Positions 8,055 to 15,152 of a DNA stretch of 33,238 nucleotides are shown piece by piece. Position 1 is the stretch's first letter; each line of letters starts with the position of its first letter. The notes under the pieces are model-generated. The model was not told the origin of the DNA and made no database searches. It saw only the letters and a list, made by a program, of their open reading frames with translations. The DNA lies in the NCBI RefSeq assembly GCF_900996235.1, contig NZ_CAAJGM010000224.1, positions 1 through 33,238 of the forward strand, written 5' to 3'. Both the position numbers and the translations under genes were made by a program. This stretch comes from Paraburkholderia sp. BCC1885 (lineage in GTDB: Bacteria > Pseudomonadota > Gammaproteobacteria > Burkholderiales > Burkholderiaceae).

Positions 8055-9170
8055 GGCTTTGTCCGGATGGGTAGGAGTTCCCGTGCTGCAGACGCAACTA
8101 CGCATTTTTGACGCAAACCGGTTTGCCGAAGGCGTTCCACAGGTTGATGATGTTGGCGATGATCACGCCTTCGCCTTGCTGCGATGCAAGCTTCTGCGTC
8201 AACAGACGCTCGCCAATGCAACGTTTGATGCGTGAGATCTGCGCCTCGACCAGCGAGCGCACACCGTAGCCGTATTTCTTGTGAAATGCATAGATGCCTT
8301 TGTCCTTGATGTATTTGACGATCTGGTCATGCCAGCGGGTGCGCTCCTCGCCGTGTACGACAGCGTGAGCCGGCGGTGGAATGACGGGCGTCACGTCTGA
8401 GCGTGAGAACGCTTCGGTGCGCTCGATGCTGTAGTACGCGCCATCGGCAATCACCCGATCCAGCGGCACATCAGCGGGCAGCACGGCGTCCATTGCTTCG
8501 CTGTCCGATACTGCGGTAGTGGTGATGCGAATCGCGTGAACGCTCATGTCCGCGTCGATCGACAGATGCATCTTGCGCCACGGCGTGCGCGCGGCCTTCT
8601 GACCGTACTTTTCCTCGTACCACTGGCTCGCCCGCCCAAAGCTCAATCCCGTACTGTCGACGACGAGACTGATCTTCTCGCCGCGCGCGAGACGTCGGGC
8701 CAATTGCTCGCAACGCTGCGTAACGCTCACCTCTAATGAAGCAAACCGTTCGCCCCGCTGACTGGCGCTTGGCACCGGGATGTCCAGCCCGCGCGTCGCC
8801 CAGTAGTCCTCCATATAGCCGGTGATCTGCCGCATCCCCCAGCCAAACAGCCGGTAGAAGGTAAAGATCAGCTCGATGTACGCCGTGGTGTAGGTCGGTT
8901 CGCGCCCCGACACACCGGGTGTGCGGATTTTAGCGTTAATGAACTGCGCCTTCAGATCACCGCCTGGAACATACAGGCTGATCATGCCGCGCTTTCTCAG
9001 GCTCAGGCTATACGCCCGCGCGTTCGTCACCTGGTACCCAGGTTTCTTGCGCTTGCGCGGCTCGCCCGTTTTAAGTCTGGCTTTGTATGGCATTATTCAG
9101 GCCGGCTTTATGATGTTGCGCTTTTACACAACCCGCCGCATCTTTGCAATACCCCCATCCGGACTGAGCC
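8055..9170 (-). mobile_element. IS5-family insertion sequence with terminal inverted repeats
   Basis: About 1116 bp. The ends pair as 17-bp inverted repeats with two mismatches: GGCTTTGTCCGGATGGG at 8055-8071, and GGCTCAGTCCGGATGGG read on the minus strand from 9170 to 9154. The GGCTTTGT start is typical of the IS5/IS903 group. One transposase gene fills the element. The bases outside the two ends (8046-8054 and 9171-9179) do not match, so no target-site duplication is seen. The sequence right of the element does not continue the exporter gene, implying a deletion or recombination at this copy. Confidence 0.85.
8098..9093 (-). CDS. IS5-family DDE transposase
   Basis: 331 aa, intact. Likely catalytic triad: Asp146 in SLVVDSTGLSFGR, Asp217 in RVIADGAYYS and Glu283 in RSLVEAQISRIKR. 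The N-terminal part has the IS5-type helices (TAYIELIFTFYRLFGWGMRQITG). Length and motif order are those of functional IS5/IS903-group transposases, so the element may still be active. The frame ends 43 nt inside the left terminal repeat. Confidence 0.93.
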   Translation of the reverse strand: MPYKARLKTGEPRKRKKPGYQVTNARAYSLSLRKRGMISLYVPGGDLKAQFINAKIRTPGVSGREPTYTTAYIELIFTFYRLFGWGMRQITGYMEDYWATRGLDIPVPSASQRGERFASLEVSVTQRCEQLARRLARGEKISLVVDSTGLSFGRASQWYEEKYGQKAARTPWRKMHLSIDADMSVHAIRITTTAVSDSEAMDAVLPADVPLDRVIADGAYYSIERTEAFSRSDVTPVIPPPAHAVVHGEERTRWHDQIVKYIKDKGIYAFHKKYGYGVRSLVEAQISRIKRCIGERLLTQKLASQQGEGVIIANIINLWNAFGKPVCVKNA

Positions 9171-9539
9171 CCGGTCCTGCGCAGATTCCCCGGCGCGCCT
9201 CCCGAGTACACGGCATCCGTGCCCAAGCCGGCATGAACCAGGCATCACTTCGCCAAACATTTAATCCAGTGGTCACGTGTTCGAGTCACGTATGGCGTAG
9301 CAAAAACATTAAGGGATTACGTGACGCCCCTTTTGATTTGTGCCGCTCAACCTCCGTCTGCATAAGATCCAGGACAATGTGGCCTCGCGGGCGAATTGGC
9401 ACCGGCTCGCTACGATTTAGAGACCAATCCTCTTTATAAATTTTCGGACGTTTAAGGCCTGACCGCCCGCTGTGTCTCCCCCTTTTTACCTGCGGGCTCG
9501 AGGCTTTGCAATGCGACTTCAAATAGTTATCCTGATTAC
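9171..9539. other. Gene-free junction with tRNA-3'-end-like fragment
   Basis: No convincing gene is seen between the IS and the binding-protein gene. At 9275-9291 a perfect T-arm can be drawn: ACGTG, loop TTCGAGT, CACGT. It is preceded by TTTAATCCAGTGGTC, which resembles the anticodon 3' side and variable loop of a tRNA. The bases after it (ATGGCGTAGCA) mimic an acceptor end but not a clean CCA. No 5' half was found, so it is not a functional tRNA. It may be a decayed attachment-site fragment. Confidence 0.3.
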
Positions 9540-10442
9540 CTAGTTAGCGTAGGATGGTGGCTGATCGCCTTTCCGATAAATCGTCGGATTGTCGATTACT
9601 CCGTATTCGGTGCCCCAACGCTTGTGAATCATTTCATAGGTGCCCGTCTTGATCAGGTGAAGATAGGCAGCCCGAATAGCCTTGAGCAGACCGTCGCTGT
9701 CGTCGGTGCGTGCGACCGCAGTTGCAGTTGGGCCGCCACCCACCTTGCCAGATGCGATGAATGGTTGTCCTTCGCTGATTAACGCGACGCCAACCTCATG
9801 CCCAGTGAGAACCGCATCCACGCGGTGGCTGGACAGTGCAAGCGTGGCATCCGACATCTCAGGGAAGTTGCTGACCTCCGGTGCTGGCTTTCCCGCCTCC
9901 TTGCAACGTTGCGTGCCGCTTGCCATAGCCGGAACTCCGGAGGAGCCCGCAAGGATTGCGATCTTGTGACCGCAGACGTCAGAGAGACTTTTCGGTATGT
10001 AGGTGCTGTCCTTATTTACGACGAAGGCGTCGTAATTGCTCCATTCAGTGACGAAGTCGGCCACTTCCATGCGATCCTGGCGGACGAAATACTCTCCCAT
10101 GCCGATATCGTATTTCCTCGCCTGAAGACCGAGCAGAATAGACGGAAAATCCATGGTCGTGATGATGGGCTTCAGCCCCATGGTTTGAGCAACTGCTGTC
10201 GCCATTTCCGGCATCATGCCGACCTGCTTGCCTCCCGCCGTGAAAGAGTAGGGCCGGTATTTGGTCATCATCGCGATATCCAACGTGCCGCGCCTCTTGA
10301 TGCTGGCTGGCACAAGCGCGGCTACGGCTGGATCCGGCTGAAGCACTCCGATCTGCCCGGTTGGCAACGATTGGCTGTAACCGACGTGCGCAAACAGCAT
10401 CGATGCGACGAAGGTAGCAAGGGGCTTTTTCCAAGTTGGCAT
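9540..10442 (-). CDS. Periplasmic amino-acid-type substrate-binding protein
   Basis: 300 aa with a signal peptide (MPTWKKPLATFVASMLFAHVGYSQS). It shows the bacterial solute-binding family 3 pattern: IKRRGTLDIAMMTKYRPYSF near residues 48-67, MPEMATAVAQTMGLKP, GLQARKYDIGMGEYFVRQDR and a C-terminal KRWGTEYGV. Such proteins bind polar amino acids for ABC importers. No matching family-3 permease or ATPase is present, so it either serves a transporter elsewhere or acts as an orphan. AGGA lies upstream of the ATG. It diverges from the tandem racemase operon across a region with two palindromic operators, which ties it to the same regulon and suggests a proline-like ligand (inference). Confidence 0.88.
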   Translation of the reverse strand: MPTWKKPLATFVASMLFAHVGYSQSLPTGQIGVLQPDPAVAALVPASIKRRGTLDIAMMTKYRPYSFTAGGKQVGMMPEMATAVAQTMGLKPIITTMDFPSILLGLQARKYDIGMGEYFVRQDRMEVADFVTEWSNYDAFVVNKDSTYIPKSLSDVCGHKIAILAGSSGVPAMASGTQRCKEAGKPAPEVSNFPEMSDATLALSSHRVDAVLTGHEVGVALISEGQPFIASGKVGGGPTATAVARTDDSDGLLKAIRAAYLHLIKTGTYEMIHKRWGTEYGVIDNPTIYRKGDQPPSYAN

Positions 10443-10472
10443 TTAGGTTTCCTAACACATGGTCATTGGTGA

Positions 10473-10490
10473 CCGGTAGATGATAACCGG
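10473..10490. promoter_or_regulatory. Palindromic operator, site 1
   Basis: CCGGTAGATGATAACCGG, extended by matching flanks to 9-bp arms GTGACCGGT (10469-10477) and ACCGGTCAC (10486-10494). Same length and half-sites as the other operators of the island. It lies about 30 bp before the binding-protein start and 70 bp before the racemase start. Confidence 0.7.
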
Positions 10491-10512
10491 TCACAATGAC
10501 GTGTCAATATGA

Positions 10513-10530
10513 TATGTGATATATTACCCA
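10513..10530. promoter_or_regulatory. Palindromic operator, site 2
   Basis: TATGTGATATATTACCCA. The core matches GGTAATATATTACC at 12 of 14 positions. Its centre is 40 bp from the centre of site 1, which would place two bound dimers on the same DNA face. It lies about 30 bp before the racemase start codon. Confidence 0.6.
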
Positions 10531-10560
10531 CTACCTGTACTCAACAACCTAGGAGAATTG

Positions 10561-11616
10561 ATGCGATCTCAGTCTCACTATACCGTTGTGGACGTGCACT
10601 CTGCAGGTGCCCAGGCGCGTGTCGTCATCGGTGGAATTCCACAGGCGCCTGGAGCGTCCATTAACGATAAGCGACTGTATCTCCGAGAGAATTTCGATCA
10701 CGTGCGCAAAATCCTCATGTATGAACCCCGGGGCAGCGCACAGATGAGCGGGAGCCTGATCGTAGAGCCCTGCGATCCGCGTGCGGATATGGGTATCATC
10801 TTTATCGAGAGCGGGGGGTGGCTCACCATGTGCGGCGCCGGTACGATTGGCGCCGCGACGGCGCTGGTCGAAACCGGTATGTTCCCGGCGAGGGAGCCGC
10901 AAACGACAATCGTCTTCGACACGCCAGCCGGGTTGGTGACAGCTCTGGTTGAGGTCAAGGATGGGAGCGTAAAGGGTGTCTCCCTCGAGAACGTGCCGTC
11001 TTATCTAGCGGTCAAGGATCACCGAATCGACATCCCTGAGTACGGCGGCGTCGACGTGGACATTGCCTATGGGGGCAACTTCTACGTTATCGTGCCCGCC
11101 GCCCGCTTCGGGCTCGAGATCAAGCCGCAGCTGGCCGAGCAATTGATCAAAGTCGGAAGAGACGTCCGCGCTCGGACGAATGCCACGATTTCGATCAAGC
11201 ATCCCTTGGAAGAAACGACCACGAAAATCCCGAATGTCATCTTCACGGGCCCGGGGAGCCGGGCCGACGCGCATCGCAATCTCGTGCTATTCGGTGAGGC
11301 TGGTGTCGACCGCTCGCCTGGCGGGACCGGTACTTCGGCACGAATGGCGCAGCTATATGGCCACGGTGAATTGGGACTTGGCGAAACTTTCGTCCACGAG
11401 AGCATTATCGGCTCGGTTTTCGAAGGAAGGTTGACGCACAGCGTCGTCGTTGCCGGCACCTCGATGGTCGTTCCGCGCATTAAGGGCCGCGCCTTCATCA
11501 TCGGCCTGCGCAATTTCTACGTCGATCCCGGTGATCCGTTTCAAGAGGGCTTTGGCGTTGGCTATGCCGCTGACGCCAAGCGTCCCAGTGCACCCTTCGT
11601 CAAGGTTCCCGCATGA
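10561..11616 (+). CDS. Proline-racemase-family protein A, second Cys replaced by Gly
   Basis: 351 aa. Family members epimerise or dehydrate proline and hydroxyprolines using two Cys as acid and base. Cys91 is present in TMCGAGTIG, but the usual His two residues later (CGHG) is Ala93. The second Cys position in DRSPxGTGT is Gly254. A two-base racemase or epimerase mechanism is therefore unlikely. Dehydratase members (trans-3-hydroxyproline dehydratase) also lack the second Cys but carry Thr, so dehydratase-like chemistry is possible. The remaining family frame (DVHSAGAQARVV, MYEPRGSAQMSG, AYGGNFYVIV) is intact. The start at 10561 has AGGAG upstream; an in-frame ATG at 10516 has none and would overlap the operator. 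It overlaps gene B by ATGA. Confidence 0.9.
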   Translation: MRSQSHYTVVDVHSAGAQARVVIGGIPQAPGASINDKRLYLRENFDHVRKILMYEPRGSAQMSGSLIVEPCDPRADMGIIFIESGGWLTMCGAGTIGAATALVETGMFPAREPQTTIVFDTPAGLVTALVEVKDGSVKGVSLENVPSYLAVKDHRIDIPEYGGVDVDIAYGGNFYVIVPAARFGLEIKPQLAEQLIKVGRDVRARTNATISIKHPLEETTTKIPNVIFTGPGSRADAHRNLVLFGEAGVDRSPGGTGTSARMAQLYGHGELGLGETFVHESIIGSVFEGRLTHSVVVAGTSMVVPRIKGRAFIIGLRNFYVDPGDPFQEGFGVGYAADAKRPSAPFVKVPA

Positions 11617-12647
11617 AATCTATCGTTCAATACTCAGTCATCGATGCCCACAGCGCGGGCGCACCGGCCCGCGTGGTTGTCGGAGGCGTTCCAGCCGTTC
11701 CCGGAAGCACGATCGCCGAAAAGCGCGTCCATCTCATGGAAAATCGCGACGAGATCCGCAAGCTGCTGATGTACGAGCCGCGCGGCAGTTCGGAAATGTG
11801 CGGCAGCATTCTCATGCGACCGTGCAACAGCCAGGCGGACATCGGCATCGTATTCATCGAAACCGGGGGGTGGCCGACGATGTGCGGCGCAGGCACAATT
11901 GGGGCTGCGACCGTCATGGTCGAAAACGGTTATGTGACTGTCATAGAACCTATGACCCGCATTACCTTCGACACGCCGGCCGGCCTGGTCGCCGCGGATG
12001 TGGAAGTATCCGATGGCCAGGTGAATGGGGTAACGATCCAAAACGTTGCCTCGTACATGGTAGCGCCGGACCAGATCCTCGACGTTCCGGGCCATGGCAC
12101 GGTCAGCGTCGATGTCGTCTATGGAGGCAATTACTACGCGCTCGTGCCTGCATCAACGCTGGGGCTGGAGATTCGCCCGGATTTCGCCGAAAACCTCGTC
12201 CTGGCCGGACGGACGGTCCGCGACAGTGTCAACCGCGACCTGCGGCTCACCGACCCCGTAACGGGAAAGAAATTTGACGTGCCGATGGTCATCTTCACCG
12301 AAGAAATGAACGAGGGCGGCACCTACCGTAATCTGGTGTTCTTTGGCGAATCGGGCGTTGATCGCTCGCCAGGAGGCACCGGAACCTCCGCCCGCATGGC
12401 CCAGCGTCATTTCCACGGTCAACAAGCGGTCGGCGAGAAGTTCGCGCACGAGAGCATCGTCGGCTCCATTTTCGAAGGTGCCTTCGTGGAGACAAAGATG
12501 CTGGGGAACATCGAGGCCATCGTTCCGAGGATCCGGGGGCGAGCGCATATCATCGCACAGTCGACGTTCCTGCTTGATCCGGAAGATCCATTCGTGGAAG
12601 GCTTCGGTGTCGGCTATGCTAGCGACGCATCGTGTCCGAGGGCATGA
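11613..12647 (+). CDS. Proline-racemase-family protein B, tandem paralogue of A
   Basis: 344 aa, coupled to gene A by a 4-nt overlap. It aligns with A without gaps over at least the first 260 residues, and over half of the residues near the N-terminus are identical. It has the same substitutions: Cys91 in TMCGAGTIG, Ala93 for His, and Gly254 in DRSPGGTGTSARMAQ. Shared changes in a diverged pair suggest that the altered active site is selected, not decayed. The two may form a heteromer or act on two isomers. It is followed within 20 bp by a group II intron remnant. Exact substrate unknown. Confidence 0.9.
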   Translation: MKSIVQYSVIDAHSAGAPARVVVGGVPAVPGSTIAEKRVHLMENRDEIRKLLMYEPRGSSEMCGSILMRPCNSQADIGIVFIETGGWPTMCGAGTIGAATVMVENGYVTVIEPMTRITFDTPAGLVAADVEVSDGQVNGVTIQNVASYMVAPDQILDVPGHGTVSVDVVYGGNYYALVPASTLGLEIRPDFAENLVLAGRTVRDSVNRDLRLTDPVTGKKFDVPMVIFTEEMNEGGTYRNLVFFGESGVDRSPGGTGTSARMAQRHFHGQQAVGEKFAHESIVGSIFEGAFVETKMLGNIEAIVPRIRGRAHIIAQSTFLLDPEDPFVEGFGVGYASDASCPRA

Positions 12648-12665
12648 GCAACACTACCAGATAGG

Positions 12666-13079
12666 ATCGGCATAGGGGACGGTCGTAAGGCCGTATCCCT
12701 GCTACACCACCCGCCATGCGGGTCCGCACCGGGCGGTTCGGGAAGTTGAGGTTAGGATTGCCGGGGGACGCCCGGGCGAGTGAGGTATGCGATGCTCAAC
12801 ACGCTCTTGAGCAGCCGGTCACTATTTCGCCACCAGCGACGGCTGTTCGCCGCCAGCTGTTTTGCCACAGACTCCGGCGCGCCCAGCCCGCACAGCTCCC
12901 GGTAAATCGTGGAGCCACGGCGCCAATGTTTGAGCTGGATCGCACGCAACCGATAACACATCCACTTATGCAGCTCGCGCCAGACCTTCGGTGTTTGCGC
13001 CAGCCGGAAGTATGCCTTCCAGCCCTGACATAGGACCGTAGCCGCCCCACAACGCCGTTCATGCTCCCCCCGCCTGAGC
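12666..13079 (-). mobile_element. 3' remnant of a group II intron
   Basis: On the minus strand a decayed maturase end is followed by RNA features of a group II intron 3' end. A domain-V-like hairpin lies at about 12705-12738 (arms CCGCC and GGCGG, with the inner GTGCGGACCCGCAT). A domain-VI-like hairpin lies at about 12673-12699 (GGGATACGGCC, loop TTAC, GACCGTCCCC). The sequence then runs CTATGCCGAT, a typical intron 3' end, to about 12666. The 5' half of the intron and most of the reverse transcriptase are missing, so it cannot move by itself. Confidence 0.8.
12752..13079 (-). pseudogene. Group II intron reverse transcriptase/maturase, C-terminal fragment
   Basis: The minus-strand frame reads VLCQGWKAYFRLAQTPKVW, then RELHKWMCYRLRAIQLKHW, RRGSTIYRELCGLG and ARRWW-like SRRWWRNSDRLL. 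This is the maturase domain X and C-terminus of bacterial group II intron proteins (GW.YF, W...RLR.I.LK.W). It ends at a TAA at 12752-12754. There is no reverse transcriptase domain and no start codon for a full protein. About 110 codons remain. Confidence 0.8.
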
Positions 13080-13198
13080 GCAATGCATCGGCGCCATCAC
13101 GGCCTTATTACATCTCCACCGCGCGAACTCAAAAATAGACTCCAGTCCCGCATAATACGAACGGAACAGCTTTGGCTGCTTCTTCGACTACACGTAAA

Positions 13199-13216
13199 GT
13201 GGTAATATTTTACCGC
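13199..13216. promoter_or_regulatory. Palindromic operator, site 3 (autoregulatory)
   Basis: GTGGTAATATTTTACCGC, about 90 bp upstream of the GntR start. Extended arms AAGTGGTAA and TTACCGCTT pair with one mismatch. It is inside an in-frame upstream extension of the regulator, which supports the shorter start at 13304. It suggests autoregulation. Confidence 0.7.
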
Positions 13217-13303
13217 TTATCGACTGCGTGTGACAATTTTAACGTGAATTGCTTTAAAATAGAAGGCTTCGCGAACAGATGCCCCGCCTCCGTAGAGGAT
13301 CAA

Positions 13304-13951
13304 ATGGATATAGCCCTTCAACACACGAACCTACGCGATCAAGCCCTAGCGGTTTTGAAACTAAGGCTGGTCTCCGGCGACATCGCGCCCGGGAAGATTT
13401 ACTCAGCGGCCGCCCTAGCGACTGAATTGGGCGTATCCAACAGCCCCGTGCGAGAGGCGATGTTGACCCTCGTCAACGAAGGACTAATGGAAACGGTAAA
13501 GAATCGCGGATTTCGAGTCGTACCCATAAGCGATAAAGAACGACGCAACATCTATGAATTGCGCAAGCTCATTGAGGTCCCCGCAATGAGCAAGCTGGCG
13601 ACGATGCATAAAAAAATCGCGGAACATAGCGAGGAACTCCATACGGTCGCGGCCTCTATGGTTGAGTTTGCGAAATCCGGAGATATTGTGAGTTACCTGG
13701 GTGCCGATCGAAATTTTCATCTCACCTTGCTGGGATTCCTCGAGAACGAACGGCTTACCTCAATTGTGGAAAATTTGCGCGAGCAGAGTCGTCAGTATGG
13801 TCTCAAAGCCTTGTCGGCGCGAGGTGAACTCGCCAAGTCAGCGGAAGGGCACAAACCACTTCTGGAGGCGATCCTGGCAGGCGACAAAAAACTCGTCACG
13901 AAGCTGATGACAGACCATATCAGTCATCTCATCAGCGACTGGGCAAACTAA
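13304..13951 (+). CDS. GntR-family regulator, FadR/FCD subfamily
   Basis: 215 aa. The N-terminal winged helix-turn-helix covers ~10-75 (KIYSAAALATELGVSNSPVR, EAMLTLVNEGLMETVKNRGF), and an all-helical FCD ligand domain covers ~80-210. Likely metal or ligand residues of FCD are Asp135 and His139 (DRNFH), His183 (EGHKPLLEAI) and His205 (TDHISHL). Such proteins are usually repressors released by a small acid or amino acid. The ATG at 13304 has GAGGAT at good spacing; a longer frame from 13172 would contain the operator. It is the only regulator in the window, and its own promoter carries the repeated palindrome, so it is the best candidate for binding all these sites. Confidence 0.92.
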   Translation: MDIALQHTNLRDQALAVLKLRLVSGDIAPGKIYSAAALATELGVSNSPVREAMLTLVNEGLMETVKNRGFRVVPISDKERRNIYELRKLIEVPAMSKLATMHKKIAEHSEELHTVAASMVEFAKSGDIVSYLGADRNFHLTLLGFLENERLTSIVENLREQSRQYGLKALSARGELAKSAEGHKPLLEAILAGDKKLVTKLMTDHISHLISDWAN

Positions 13952-14052
13952 GGCGACAACCTCCGAAAAACTTCATCTGCGAGCGCCTTGAAGGGATAGT
14001 TACATCGCCGCCGCCCTGACTTTCAGCAGAAAGGCCGCCGTCCCGAAGCAGG

Positions 14053-15015
14053 CTACGCCCTGTACTTGGTTACTGCACCCGGGAGTTTGCTCCACTCCGC
14101 ATACCACGCATTAAAGAGCTTGAACTGCGCCTCGACGTAGCCAAGCTGGCTTTCGTTCAGCTTGTCCGTTTCATTAAAGTGCAGGGTATATTCCTGATCG
14201 CCCTTGAGCACCATGAGATGTTTGAAATACAGGACAAGATCCGGACCTTCATCAAATGACGACAGTACGGCAAGCGCCTGTTCCAGCTGCTGCGCTCGCT
14301 GACGGGCATCAACGTCGCCAGTTGCTGCTGCCTGCGCGAGGTTACACAAGTGAATGACTTCCTCAGGAAGCACGTTGCCGATGCCGGTGATTGCGCCAGT
14401 TGCGCCACAGTTAACGAAACCATGTACGACGGCAGTATCCACTCCGACCATCAGTGTGACATTATCGTCCCGACTTGTGATGTTCTCGGCCGCGTACAGC
14501 AAGTCGTCGGCACCCCCGAACTCCTTGAAGCCGATCAGATTGGAATGTTCCGCCCGGAGTGCAAAAAATAGATCTGCGCGCGTCGCAAATCCATAATAGG
14601 GGCTGTTGTAAATCACAGCAGGCAGACCCGGAGCAGCGGACAGGATCGCCTTAAAATGGGCTTTCTGAGCCGCGACAACGGGCCCGCGGGACAGAACGCG
14701 CGGAATCACCATCAGTCCCTTTGCGCCAATTTTCTGTGCATGGGCAGCATGAGCGACAGCAGAGGCCGTGTTTATGGCACCGGTGCCGACGATAACAGGA
14801 ATGCCCGCTTCCACGAGCCGCCCCACGCCTTCCATACGCTGCTGGTCCGTAAGAAGTGGCCAGTCGCCCATCGATCCACAGTAGACCACTGCGGACATTC
14901 CCGCTTCAATCAACTCCCTGCCCTTCTCAACGAGCGCATCGTAGTTAGGGCTGCGGTCAGTGTTACACGGCGTCATGAGCGCTGGAATAACGCCCGAGAA
15001 AATGTTCATACTCAT
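14053..15015 (-). CDS. DapA-family lyase, hydroxyproline-pathway type
   Basis: 320 aa, class I (Schiff-base) aldolase fold of the dihydrodipicolinate synthase family. Likely Schiff-base Lys164 in IGFKEFGGAD and Tyr136 in VIYNSPYYGF. The sequence (FSGVIPALMTP, VVYCGSMGDWPLLT, GLMVIPRVLSRG) is close to the DapA-family proteins I know from hydroxyproline loci, where the enzyme deaminates 1-pyrroline-4-hydroxy-2-carboxylate to 2-oxoglutarate semialdehyde. The true substrate here is not shown by the sequence. The ATG at 15015 has AGGA upstream; a longer frame starts at 15042. It is convergent with the GntR gene and follows the enolase-superfamily gene on the same strand. Confidence 0.87.
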   Translation of the reverse strand: MSMNIFSGVIPALMTPCNTDRSPNYDALVEKGRELIEAGMSAVVYCGSMGDWPLLTDQQRMEGVGRLVEAGIPVIVGTGAINTASAVAHAAHAQKIGAKGLMVIPRVLSRGPVVAAQKAHFKAILSAAPGLPAVIYNSPYYGFATRADLFFALRAEHSNLIGFKEFGGADDLLYAAENITSRDDNVTLMVGVDTAVVHGFVNCGATGAITGIGNVLPEEVIHLCNLAQAAATGDVDARQRAQQLEQALAVLSSFDEGPDLVLYFKHLMVLKGDQEYTLHFNETDKLNESQLGYVEAQFKLFNAWYAEWSKLPGAVTKYRA

Positions 15016-15152
15016 CTGGAATCCTGTCAGAGCATCGCGCATAAATGCCGATGCCTATTTGAATGTTTACCAATGTACCATTGCGGCTTGCCGCTGTATC
15101 CGTAGCACAATGACGCTCAAGGCGCTGATATCCCCACTACCTTAGAGACAGG

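Noticed and set aside
9286..9522. 78-aa minus-strand open frame beside the IS
   Set aside because: No family pattern, no ribosome site, odd composition; overlaps the tRNA-like fragment region.
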